A stretch of DNA of 25,936 nucleotides from Sphacelaria rigidula (lineage: Eukaryota; Phaeophyceae; Sphacelariales), in contig CAXNAA020000153.1 of NCBI GenBank assembly GCA_964200075.2, positions 1 through 25,936 of the forward strand. Reading direction: 5' to 3'. Shown one piece after another: positions 1 to 11,600 of this stretch (position 1 is the first letter of the stretch; every line of letters starts with the position of its first letter). The position numbers were made by a program, and so were the translations under genes. The notes beneath the pieces are model-generated. The model was not told the origin of the DNA. It saw only the letters and a program-made list of their open reading frames with translations, and did no database searches.

Positions 1-205
1 CACCTCATTTGTTGCTTGCCTTAGTTATTTGACCATTGACCACGCATCCCTTTCGAGACGGAGCAGGGGGGGGGGGGCTACCGTAGAAAGTGTCGGTTTG
101 AAATTCCAGCAAAGACTGGAAAATATCAAAACTTGTTGAAAAAAAACGGCAGCATTCCCTGTCACGAGTTTTGTACCTGCGTGCAGGAGATCCTGGTAAC
201 ATTTC

Positions 206-340
206 GGCTACAAATTGCTAAATTAGGCCCAGTGGATTTTTTACTAAAATGTGACATCGCTGCGCTCCTGTAATCTAAGCGATGCAGAGACTCCAGCTAT
301 GGAGGTCACGAGTTCGAATCCCGAAGTAGCCTTTTTTTTC
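206..340 (+). ncRNA. tRNA-like / SINE-like sequence with pol III features
   Basis: The 3' part contains AGTTCGAATCC (near 313), one base from the B-box consensus GGTTCGANTCC. About 85 bases upstream is GGCCCAGTGG, like an A-box. GGCTAC at 206-211 can pair with GTAGCC just ahead of a run of eight T, a pol III terminator. The T-stem has mismatches and extra bases follow the acceptor stem, so this is not an intact tRNA. A decayed tRNA gene or tRNA-derived SINE fits better. Confidence 0.35.
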
Positions 341-1010
341 ACAGAATCTTGTTCCGTCGTTGAGATTATACATTATGCCGCACATTTTTTGTTCTTGTTT
401 TTAGCGGCAGAGCGTGCATGACCAGGTTGGTCTGCAGTTCATAGCGATGTGCTTGAATCAGGCTGATTCGAGAACTGAATAAGTTGTTGTGTGCTGAGGG
501 CGTGTCTGAGCACATTATTTTTCTATCGAAAATGCGGGGCGAAAAAGTAAAACTTCGATCTGATCGGTCGCGATCTCAACAATCATAATTTTTGCTCGAC
601 GATGGTTGAACTCAAAACCCATAAGATCGGAATTCTTGTTTTCCACCGCACTTTATCGATCGGAAAATGATGTGCCAAGACACGGCCTGAGGGGTGCTAC
701 GTTTTACGACTGGCCCAGCTGGTAGTCAAGAGGGTCAACAGCGGCTTTCACTATAGGTGTGCCCTCCAAAACCAACACGGATGGGTCAACATAATGTCGG
801 GGTTTGCGAGCCTACCACCTCCGAAGACAAGCGTAGAGAATGGTTGAAAGTTTTCTCGCGTGTTGCGACGCGTCGAAGAATTCAACACGTCCAGAGAGTT
901 CGAATACGGCGCGTGCGTATGGTCCTCATCGTCTGAATAAGACTTGGCCGGAGAGCCCGATGCTTGGTCCGATGAGTCCACTTGTGGGTTGATTTTTCAT
1001 TGACTAGTAC

Positions 1011-1180
1011 GACTCGAGTCGTATCCGCCCTTCTTTTCCACATTGACTTGTGCGGTGTTGGTCAGACTCGTCCTCGTTCTCCCACGTGGGCCTGAATATC
1101 CGAGATGAATTGAGTTGTACTCGTCGCCGTTTTCCCGTTCGAGTCGAGTCATACATCAGTCGTCGAAGTTCGGGGTTTTG
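1011..1180. repeat. 43 bp minisatellite, cluster 1 (degenerate)
   Basis: Units share a core like GAGTCNTACTCGTCC followed by a T/C-rich stretch TTTTCC. Starts are near 1011, 1055, 1107 and 1141, so spacing is less regular than in cluster 2. The first unit contains the perfect 16 bp palindrome TACGACTCGAGTCGTA (1008-1023). Confidence 0.6.
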
Positions 1181-1599
1181 TCATGCGCATGGCATAACGG
1201 GCGAAGTGCCCCAAATTGCCCCTACAAAAATTGCGAAAATGAGCGGCATGTAGCCATTAGTATGAGTTCCAGACCCCCTTCCCCCCATGACACCGACTCG
1301 TGTACCCACGCCGACGCACTGGTTCCTGTACGACTGTGTTAGAATGCTTGGTGCTTGTTCTTTATATCGACTAATACGGATCAAAACATCGTGGCAGATA
1401 TGAAAGGCGCATGGCAAAAAGTACTAGTGACCTAGATTTCTGTACAGTAGGTCTCCCGTGTAGTCGTGTACAGTACTGAGTAGCACTACATCAAGGAAGG
1501 GGTTAAGAAGTGCAAGGCGAATGAAACCACCACCCACGTGAACGTGCAACGCGCGCGATTCAAAAGCACTACTTTGCTGTTACCTCTAGAGTCCCCTCT

Positions 1600-1702
1600 G
1601 TGTCTATCGAATGTTGCCAAAACGTGACATGTAGCCCAACACGAAATATGCCCACAAGCGCATCTACCGTCTTTCTGCACTTTGTTTTGTTTTTCGCCGC
1701 GG
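1600..1702 (+). CDS. Candidate first exon of the P450 (N-terminal anchor)
   Basis: An ATG at 1600 opens a frame whose residues 24-33 are hydrophobic (TVFLHFVLFF), followed by a possible donor GTACCT at 1703. The exon would end with one base of a codon, which is what the first firm P450 exon (starting with the last two bases of a codon at 2461) requires. Against it: only about 34 residues, a weak anchor, and no proline-rich hinge. The true first exon could lie elsewhere upstream or outside the window. Confidence 0.25.
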
Positions 1703-2076
1703 GTACCTGGGGATGTTGTTTGAACTCTCAACTAGTATCCCTATGGTCTCCCGGGGTGTACTTGTTGTTGTTTCACTTCCTACATCTCTCTAGATCTTTT
1801 GCTCTATTGTTTGACAGATCTGATGAGCTTGCTTGACCACACCTCCGACCAGGTCTAGCCCCCCCCCCTCCCCTTTTCTGCTGGTTCTCTTGACGTTCCT
1901 TTCTCTTACTGCTTTGATTGTGTTGCTTTGGAATATCGGAAGCCGCTCAAGAAGCGCCTTTATCTCAAGTAAAGGATGGTAGTGACAGTACTGTGAAGGC
2001 TAGCTTACGTCTGTGACCACGGGTTCGAGCGATCGGGCGGGCGAATAGTGCGGAAATAATGATCACAACAACAGTA

Positions 2077-2250
2077 GACTCGAGTTCTACTCGTCCACAC
2101 TTTTCCAAATGACTCGTGGGACTCGAGCCATACACGTCCTCATTTCGTGAGGTAATTCGTGAGACTGGAGTCATGCTCGTTCCCATATCCCAGAATGATG
2201 CGTAGGTATGGAGTCATAGTCGCGCTCAAGTTCACCAGACTATACACAAA
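2077..2250. repeat. 43 bp minisatellite, cluster 2
   Basis: Four units begin at 2077, 2120, 2163 and 2206, exactly 43 bp apart. Each starts with a version of GACTCGAGTCATACTCGT and the units then diverge. The same core appears in cluster 1 about 0.9 kb upstream, so both come from one repeat family. Confidence 0.75.
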
Positions 2251-2460
2251 ACTCGGATCGGTAAGCATCATGGGTCGTCGGATGTGTTGAGGATTTGTAT
2301 CGATGAGACAATCGGCATGTGTAAATCAACCGTTGCCCCTCATCACATTACCATAAAGTTGTTGCACATCGATCTCGCAGCCTGACGCTGCGCAAGGAAT
2401 GTCCCCTCACCCAACTATACTACTATCCAAACCAGACGCCTACGAGCATCTAACAAACAG

Positions 2461-2648
2461 GCACACACCCCGTCGCATACGAATTTCTTGGTCAGGTTCA
2501 CCAACAGTTCGAGGAATGGGCGGACGAGTTCGGGGGCTCCTACGAATTGTTCGTGTTCGGATCGCGGAGGATCGCCATCGTCGACCCGGCAGAAAGCCGC
2601 CGGATACTGGCACGACGCCCGTCCGGATTTGGGCGCGGCTCTCACTCT
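2461..2648 (+). CDS. P450 exon: A-helix and beta-1 sheet region
   Basis: The acceptor is CTAAC...CAG ending at 2460 and the donor is GTGAGT at 2649. The exon starts with two bases completing a codon and ends in phase 0. It contains QQFEEWADEFGGSYELFVFG and then IAIVDPAESRRILARRP, the classic P450 pattern of A-helix, two beta strands and B-helix start. The overlapping long open frame from 2399 is a different frame and is not the coding one. Confidence 0.85.
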
Positions 2649-5600
2649 GTGAGTATAGCAACTTAGGAGAAGGATTGGAACACCTTCCCACTTGGGGGCA
2701 GCCACGTCCGAAAACACCGCAAAAGGCATTCAGCCCCTTCGAAACGTTTTGTGTACCTTTCCGGTGGAAGAGACGAAACAAACACTCTCTCGAAACAGAC
2801 CTCGCCGCTCCAACCGTAGCCAAAACCAATTGCGCCAAATGGCAAAGGGTTTTGCCTGATGGCCGAGAAAGCATGCTCAACTTTTGTTTTCTTCGCCTTA
2901 GTCCGGCGCTTACGGCAGGCAATCTGGATTCAACATCGTCACGATTAATCACAGGGGTCATTTTCGCAAAATTCGAAGTTCCCCGATCACGTTGACACAA
3001 GCTGAAGAGATTTCGGTAGTGTGACCGTAGCATGGTTGGTCGTGTCAAAACACTCCACTGGTGCATGGGAGCTTGCACTTGAAAAAGCGGCCCGATGGTA
3101 TAAAGACTTACGGTAGTGTGTTTGATGTGTGACCAGGTACTGTTCGAGAGCGCGACAATGACGACGACGCTCTGGTCAAAATCAGTTTGGCTGGAACGGC
3201 CGTCGTCTTATCTACAAGCCGACACCTGAAGTTCTAATCAATTCCCGGTATAGCACCTGGGTTACGGCCAGAAACGATCAAAGCTGTAGACGAACATTGT
3301 CGCATGGTGCTGACAATCACGACCGTACGCTTGACCCGCCTCACGTCTTTTTGTTCACACCTCGACAACCACGATGTTGTTGTGGGCGAGGCTAGGTTGT
3401 TTGACTGAACGGCCATAGCGTTGGCAATAGGTGGCGCTGCGCGAGTTGCGTCTCTCTCTCGCTGTACGCTGAGCTGCGAGTTGAGCACCCATGCGGCACT
3501 GCAATATCGGCACAGGAGTCAAGGTTGTAACCGTCAAGACAGGGTCGTTACAGCAAGCAAACGTCTCTTCAGCAGCCATGCCCCAGATCGAGGGGGTCCG
3601 GACCTGAAATTCTCGTAACAGCAAGAAAAAACAACCCGAAATGTCACGTTACGGTTCGAGTGCATTTCCCTTCGATAAAAATTGGCCAGGCGATCTCAAG
3701 TTCGGGGGATCGGGCGAACCGTAACATTTTTACATCGAGATCACCTCCCACAGGGTTTTGTCTCACGACGGACTATCGCGTACACCGAAGTTTCAGGCTT
3801 GTGGTAGAAAAATGGGCAAATCTAACTTTGCTTGCCGCCTCCGGAGTACTCCGTTGTCCGTATGGCGTGCCCTGGTTGACGTTTAACCATTCAGACGTCT
3901 CGCTGCTGTCGATGCGTACGCATGCCCGCATGCCGTCGTGGAACTAGCGGATAATATATATAATCTTGGCGGGGATGCCGTATCTTTCTGGCACTTTTCA
4001 GAGAAGAGAGCTGTCGACGCAACATATGAGTATGGAACATGGGGAAACTCTGTTCCGTGCAATTGCACGTTTCTTGCCAACACTTGTAGCAGAAATTGTG
4101 GAACAAAGCATCCCACCTCCTCCGCAGTACTCATGATCATGATCATGCGTGCCATAGTCGTCCCTCCTCCGCAGTAGAGCGGTCGATCTAGGGGTGATAC
4201 GCAGCATCTCATGCCCACGAGGTCAACAAAGTAGCCGAGTGTGGAAGCAACTTCCGTTTGCGAAAAAATCATCCGGTCCCGCGCAACAGTACATGTATAC
4301 AAGAGGAGAATAACACGGGGTAATTAATTGCAACTTTCGGAGCGAGGCATGCTTGAAGTCACACCCCGCCCGGGTGAACAAGCTCAAAGCGCCAACTTCA
4401 ACTCTTGTCGAGCCTGGTTTGCTTTTCGAATGTCGTGATGCTGCATTTGTGATGGGGGGAACACGTACCTCGCAGCGCACAGGCATATGGTTCAAGGACG
4501 ACGTCTTCAGCCGGGACACCAAGTATTGGCCGTCGCGGATAATCCAACAACAAAAGTAACAGGCGCTAACCATTTCCAGAATACTAAATTTTCAACACCA
4601 GCCTTCTAGCTCGCTGGTTGAACAAACTGTGGGTATGGACATTGTTGACCTTCCCCCCTTCCTTGGACCCGTGCGGTTTCGTACTCTCTTTAATGCACCG
4701 TCGTCTCGTATGTACTGGCAGGCACTTGTAACTGTGATCGCAAAAGAGTTGGGAATATATCCTGCACTAACCCTCGATGAAGGTACCGAATGGGGCCGCT
4801 CCCGTCGCCTGATTGCCCCTCACTTCAGCGGACATAACGTGCGGGCTATGGTACCCGCAATAGTCGAGGTGAGTACGTGTTCCCTTGCTTGGTTGCGAGG
4901 AGTTCGGAGCAATTTCCGTGTCTTCAGTACATGCATCGAATCTACAGTGCGGGTGTTCTCCTAGTCCCCCCTTCCCCCCCCCCCCCCATCACACGTTTCA
5001 GGGTTGGCGTTTGTTCGCAACGACGCTGTAAAACACGCCAATCATTGCGTAAGCTAGGCAACCAACTTACCGTTCTTTTTTCTCGCTTCAGATTTTTTTG
5101 CGGTACTCACGATGGTGGTCGAGTTGAATCATATTGTGGGGGGTGGAGAGCCTCAATTCGGCGTCGAGGGGATGATCTTAATGCGCAGTGTTTGCTTGGT
5201 GAGACACCCATGAGACAGGGTGACCCGTGGCTGTCTCCGGAAATGGCGGTAATAGATAATGAAGCTACTCATTCGAGGCTGTCATGCGCAGTGTGAGATA
5301 GTCAGTACGATTCGGGCCGATAGATCTTAGCAGGGTGCAGCTCACCCCTCATGCCACTCGCCAAACACATCACGCCGCTTCGCGCTTGGTGATTGATTGC
5401 GAACCTCGTCAGATATAACCCCGGCGCGCTTCGTCTTGGCTTTATAGGAATGCAAGGTCAATAGTCTTGCGACCACGGCATGCAATATAATGATTATAAC
5501 CCCCGCTGATCCTCGCTCCAGTGCACACCCTATCCTTGCCTCCGAGACGCGTAGACAACAATCCGCCGGCGAAGACAGTGCGAAACAAGACTGCACATCA

Positions 5601-8600
5601 ACCGCCACTCGTCCCTCTCGCCCAAAGGTTGCCTTGAAGTCCGTCTCCCAAAGGTCGCTTAAAATGTACCGCAACCTTCGTCTTCATTTTTTTTCATTTA
5701 CGCCAACGATAACACTGGTAGATTGCGACGCGGCTCTGCGAGAAGTGGTCCACCGCTGCAGACGAAGATGGGATCGTGGACGCAAACGACGATCTCGGTG
5801 AGCACACACCCTTCTACGACGCGACCAGAGTCGTGTGTACGTGTGTGTGGTTTGTGTAATGCTGTGTGTGAGTGTGTGAGTGCTTGTCGACAGTTGATCC
5901 GTACGTCTGCGACGCATTCCCGCAGAAAACAAGACTACACTAGTGCAGGCACTATTGCCATGATTTGTGTTGCTTCGGTGAATGCTATGGTACGTACGAT
6001 CCAACAGGTGCTACCACACCGCTTCTTCCCCTTCTCCGCCCTCTGGAGAACGCTTGCTCGACAATGTGACGGGTAGGACATGCAATGTACTTGAGTATCT
6101 CAGCCGTGGTTAGCCCCCCACCACCACATCCCCCTCCCTGACGAGGCAACACCGTCCTCAAGCTGTCTCCTCGCGCTCTTCTTCCATGGCCAGGCCGCTA
6201 CACGCACGATGTGATAGCCTTGGTTGGGTTTCGACACGAGGCGAAGACAATAACTGCAGCGGCGAAAGACGTCGATCCTCTTTTCGACTCGTTGGGAAAC
6301 ATTCCGAGGCATTTCCAAACCCTCTTGCTGTCCCCATTCCACTGGTGAGACTCAGGCGCTACATTGCCGCATGTTGAATACACCATCGACGACAACTTTC
6401 GTGTGAAGCGGATATGAAGGAATCATGGAGTGCAAAACTGTTTTTCTTGCGTGCGTATATTTGTACAGGCTGCTGTGATGTGAGTGTAGATGGCTTCTGA
6501 TAGTGCCTTGTTCGCTTTTTCTGTCATCAGGTTCACCTACAAGTTCTTCCCGTTCAGCAGCTGGGTGAGAAGACTCTTGAAAGAAAAGGCGACGGTTGAT
6601 GATCTGGTGAAGGTACACTTCACACCGCCCTCCAAAATATACGGATCAATGGTTTGTAGTTTATTCAGCTCTGAACTCTCCTCGTCTCATTTCTCCGTGG
6701 CCGTGGGTCAGTACATGCATGCACCCAGAAATAAAAACGCGGTACTTTTTTTCTGCTTGTGGGACGAACTTCGTCTTTCATTGGGGCAGAGGGACGTGGG
6801 GGTAGGGGGGGCAGTGGCGGTGTTTGGTGGAAATGAAAGAACACGCGCGTTCGCCATGTTTCCAGCAGCATTACTCGTGTCCGTAACGTCTCGCACAGGC
6901 CGCAAATATCGCCGTCCTTTCCCGCTATTTGGTTTTGTCGCCCAACAGGGTTTGTGTGATACCGAGAGGCGCCTAATTGCCTCGGAGAAACAAGCAAACG
7001 GTGATAATCTTTCACAAGCTACACCGATAGCCAAAGCGTCCGAGGGCATGCTTCTTAGAAAACTCGTGGGAGCTGGAGACAACGGGGCGGGCGGGGGACG
7101 CATGGTGATGACCGACGATGAAGTAGTCACCCAGGCCAAAAGGTATGGCTTACGGCTTGCGGTCGACATGGAATGGTTGAACCTCAGCAGACAGACTTCC
7201 TACGTAACAGGGTTTGTTCGTACGTTTGATTCGAGTACCGGCAGCGAGCGAGCGGTTCGCGGTGTCGTTTTACTTGGGGGACGAAATAGTCTAATCGCCG
7301 TGGCGCACCACATCCCAGCACTCACCTAAACACGGCAGGGTCACACGCTGACTACCATCAGTATACGGTCCGCTCTGAGCTGACACTGCCGGCTTTTCTC
7401 CGGTTGCTCCGAATCACTGTTGTATAGCTTATACAGTATGACGATGACCCCTTCGTCACTTGCCATTTCGTCGACGTAGGCCCCGGTGGCATCTGCGAGT
7501 AGCATCCCACGTCTTGATCTCAACAACGTCCTTCTCTCGACTGGCCTGGTCCACGAAAACCTGAACGTATTTCATGCCCACGACATAGTCATGGACGAAC
7601 CCCTCAAGATCAGAATGCACGGCGTCACCTGGTGTTTCGGGGCTCCGACCGCCATAGCCGTAGCTGAGGGGCTCGGATTTGCACTCCTCGCAGACGCTGC
7701 AGCGCATCTCGGAGACCACCGCGGTGTTCGTTACGTTGATGAGCCCACCCCTCTCGAGGTGCATGAGAAGTGGTGAGTGGGTGTGCCCCAGGACGTCGTG
7801 CTACTCCTCGAGTGTCAGCCGTTGATGCTTGTTGTAATGTGTCGCGTGGGCCAAACTCCTTGGTTCATCTCGGGCGTCATGGTATCCATCTTACGTCATG
7901 GGTGAGTTTTTCTCGACGAGCTCGACCTCCGGTTTCTTTGCGGCCCGCATATGGCTGCCTTCGCCTGACTCCAGATCCCAGGCATTCTCCACCGTAGCGA
8001 TAATGATTTCCGTGCTGAGAAGCCGGAACGGTAGTCCTGGGACGTACAATACATCCTTGTGCACGATGATTACGGATCCGGACGGTTCCTGCGAGCTTGT
8101 CTTCAGCGACAAATCTCCTATAGTCGACGGCCGCAACTGGCCGTTGTTCCCGAACGTGCATACGAGGCTGGTGGCATATGCAGCCGTGGGGTCACACAAC
8201 CACGAGGTCATGTGAGCGTTGGCCCCGGAATCGCATAGGATAGAGCTCTTACGCATACCGTCGGCGGATGTCGCCACCGCTGTCTCTTCTCTATACGAGC
8301 CTGGAAAGGATCTCCTCCTTACACGCACTTTCGAAACTTTGTTTGGGTAATGTTTCGTGTGTTCTTTCTCACGGAGAGGGTTGCATGTCGAGCCGGTGAC
8401 ATACCCGCCGACCGCTTTACTGGTGGCCTTCCGCGCGGATAAGAGCGGTATCCACGTGACTTGTTGTTCCCTTTGAGGCAGTATGCGCACTGGTTATTGT
8501 CAAGTCCAATATATGTATATATATATCTTGGCTCGCCTGAAATGCCATGGGCTCAGGCCTTCTCTCCTGCTCAGTCGACTTGTACGTCTAGGGAGATGGT

Positions 8601-11600
8601 CTCCCGTTCCAACTGTTTGTAGTTCGTTCCGGGCTGGGTGCTAAGGCGCGCAATCACCTAATAATAGGGGCAGTACCTCCTTGACCCCTTGATCCCCAAT
8701 AGGACGGCTGCGTTGTTGAAGTCGCAGACTTCGTCTCTCCTAGCGTCTCGAAAGTCCACCAGACGTATTTGAGCTTGATTACGACGTCGATCGTATCCTC
8801 TACGGCCGTACGATGGAAGTCTCGTCGCCTTGCGTTCAGTGAAAGGAAAGCATGGGCAGCGCGCCATGAGCCTGTCCGCCGTAGACGTTTTCTAGTTTCA
8901 ATCGTGCCCCCCTGCCGTCTGAGGAGCCAGCATTCTCGTGACTCTCTACTATCACGCCCGCAGAGCCGCGCATAGGTTGCGCGAGTAGGGATCTCAGAGA
9001 TTGTGGGCGCTCCATATACACCTGATGAGCTCGGCGTTCCTGAACCGAATCTGTGGTGGACGGCCGCGACTTGGCGACAATTTTTTTCCGGTAGCAAGGA
9101 AGTGAAGCCTCTTTTCCTCCGGCGTACTTGACGAGCGCCAACCTCCAGGTTTCTCGGCGCTCCAGCGTTTGTCCACAGGGCCCCGCCTGTGTTGGTGCTT
9201 GCGTGGATCCGGCTCCATAATATCGAGGTTCAGAACATCAACACACAGACTCTGTATGAAAAACAATATGTCAGCACTTTAGATGCGAGTACGGGCAGCG
9301 GGCGAGATATTCGGTTGATTTGTCTGATTGATTGATTGATTGATTGATCGTGTAATATCGACTGATCCCCGACAGATCCAGCCGTCGCCGCAAGATAGAA
9401 CAAGAAAAGTACATAAGGATTGAGGACGAAGGAGACGAAGAAAAAGGATAGAGCCAAAGGAGTTATAACTGAGAACAAACGAGAGACAGAACAAATAGGA
9501 AGAAATACAGGGGAATAATACGAATAGCTGGTCTTCGTAAAAATAATATAATTCGATGCATTTCGTGACCCAGGAGACGAACTAGTCTGACAGGCGTGTG
9601 GCGCCACGTCCCAGGACTACAAGTCGGTAACACGAACTGACTACCATTAGTATGCGATCTGCTCTGAACTAGTATCATCTGCTTTTCTCCGGTTTGGTTC
9701 GGACTACCATAATTGTATAGGTTTCAGTATGAACTCTGAATCCATCCCATGTTATCCGAATAGGACTCGCTACTCGGTTCTCGGTTCGTTTTTCCGGTTG
9801 TGCGTGTTACTGAACCAGTCTGAAACATGCTGAACCATTTTGCTTGCTACCATCATATTCTGATATATGCAGAGCGTTATGCCCTCACGTAAGGACATGA
9901 TTCTGTAACGAGCCCGTCATTCTCGACACGTTTGTTGGTCCCGGCGCGTCGTTTGATTACTCAGCTATGTTTCCGTCCCCTCGGCTTCTTCAGTGAATCC
10001 ATGTTGACTAGTATGACTGATAGACGGGAACTTGTTCCCTGCAGGTCGTGAGATCGGCGTCTTTGAAACATGAAAATCTGGGCATATCTCCTAGCCCGAC
10101 AGCATCATGTCCTTGTTCCTCTAGCGTTCTTTGTTCTTCTAGCGTTGGCGTCTTCTCGCCAACAATGCACGTATTTTTCCGAGCTCTCATCAAGATATAT
10201 ATAATCACGGGCCGAAATTCTTCGTGATTCTGTTTGTTGATTTTGCTTTGCACTTTGTATTCTTTGCGCCCGCCGTCGCTTCTGCTCAGCCTCTTCCTTG
10301 CCGGTCAAGAGACTACGTCCCTGGTTCTGGCATGGTGCACCTACCTCTTGGCGAAGCATCCCGAAGTGCTTGCCCGCTGCAGACGAGAAATTGAGCAAAA
10401 CGTAACTTCAAGGTACGTTCCCCCGTTTGCGCTTACTCAACTGTTGGCTCGACTCGAGCAGCTGTTTCACGGTAGAAACGATGCAAGAATGTCATGCACG
10501 CATAGATAGGCTGATTGCGTTGAAGGTCGCGTATTTGCTCGATTTGTGCTTGTGGCGGCTGATCTTTGGCGGTCGGGAGTGGCAAGTCTGCTACAATGCA
10601 CGGTATATGTTATCTCCAAATTCACACCATCTCCCTTGAATTCGCTCTTTGCATTTCGATTTTGTGTCATGCTTCACATCTCTCGAATTCGGTGCGGGCG
10701 TTCTCCGTCGCCCTGCTTGTTTTCCCTCTTCACATCCGTCGTCCGTAGCGATGGAGTGGTGGGAGATTTCGAAGAGACAACGCACCTGGTGTACCTCGCC
10801 GCCGTCTTCAAGGAAACCATGAGGCTCAAAAACACCGTTCCTTTTTTGTCCTTCTGGGCCAAGGTAACCATTCAATCCGACACCGCGAAGGACTGGTTGC
10901 ACGGGAGGGGGGCTGGGTTGTCTGTTCGTGTGGTGGTAGCGGATGGTTGAATGTCAAGAAAAGCGTTCCCCAGGGAGGATCAAAATGATGTTGTTGTCGA
11001 ATATTCGGAAGCACGCGTCCTTTATCTCGTGGTTACGGTTGAGACGAAGCAGGTACTCCAGAGAAAATTTCGGGAATGGGATGGGAGGTTTTGTTTGCAC
11101 CAAGCGTCGCAAGTGGCTTCGGTTCGTCTTCTCATGTCCATCATTAGATTATGGTTCTCGCTGCGTCGCATGGTACGCTTTGCCTGCGCGTGTTTTGTGT
11201 TTTTGCTCCTTCGTAAATTTTTGAGTATTTGACACGCTCTGTGTTTCGCGTGTGTTGCGGTTCAACGTTTGTTTGCGGTGCGTTGAACCTGTCTGAGCAC
11301 AGTCAGACTACACGACGCTGGACGGTCTGACCTACCCCAGAGGAACGTGCTTCGCGCTCTTGACCCGGTACATGTCCACAAGGGAGGAGTACTTCACGAG
11401 GGCCAACGAGTTTGTTCCCGCCAGGTAAATTCTAGCTTCTGCGAGTGCTATTGACTATTACAGGGGATACGGGCGTCAGGGTCACTTTCCCCTTAATTTC
11501 CGCGAATTTCGTGGCTGCGACAATTTTTTCAGCGACGCGTATTCAGCACTTGGCGAAATGAACATATATATAAAATACCCTACATCATTTGGGGCATTTC

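Larger units (their letters stand above)
1..2460. other. Region upstream of the called P450 exons
   Basis: No gene can be assigned firmly. It holds a short repeat that recurs at the right window edge (31-50), a G run near 67, a tRNA-like sequence (206-340) and two clusters of a 43 bp minisatellite (1011-1180 and 2077-2250). There is also a candidate P450 first exon (1600-1702) and a C run near 1859. A minus-strand open frame at 751-981 has an acidic, Ser-rich start and no family I recognise. Confidence 0.5.
7178..9855 (-). mobile_element. Ty1/copia LTR retrotransposon, element A, decayed and internally deleted
   Basis: Read on the minus strand: LTR (about 9855 to 9250), gag-like region, aspartic protease with CDSGANAHMT, GAG-pre-integrase zinc finger and the start of the integrase core, then an abrupt join near 7445 to LTR sequence. 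The order protease, integrase marks the Ty1/copia superfamily. Reverse transcriptase and RNase H are absent. Frames are broken by shifts and a stop at 7801-7803, so it cannot be autonomous. It lies inside a P450 intron, antisense to the gene. No target-site duplication was found at my estimated ends. Confidence 0.85.

Noticed and set aside
2399-2995. A 198-codon + strand open frame and a 212-codon minus frame over 2440-3078
   Set aside because: The P450 exon at 2461-2648 is read in another + frame with a clear domain match. These are shadows plus intron.
3234-4302. Overlapping open frames on both strands in the first large P450 intron
   Set aside because: No domain, no consistent splice borders; compatible with chance in balanced-GC DNA.
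5092-5198. An exon-like block after TTCAG with a frame reading GGGEPQFGVEGMI, resembling a P450 D-E region
   Set aside because: It is out of phase with the preceding exon, and the exon at 5722-5797 continues the protein with the correct D-helix and phase. Treated as intron.
6490-7329. A 279-codon open frame taken as one gene
   Set aside because: It joins two true P450 exons (6531-6612 and 6949-7142) only because the intron between them happens to stay open, and it then runs into an LTR.
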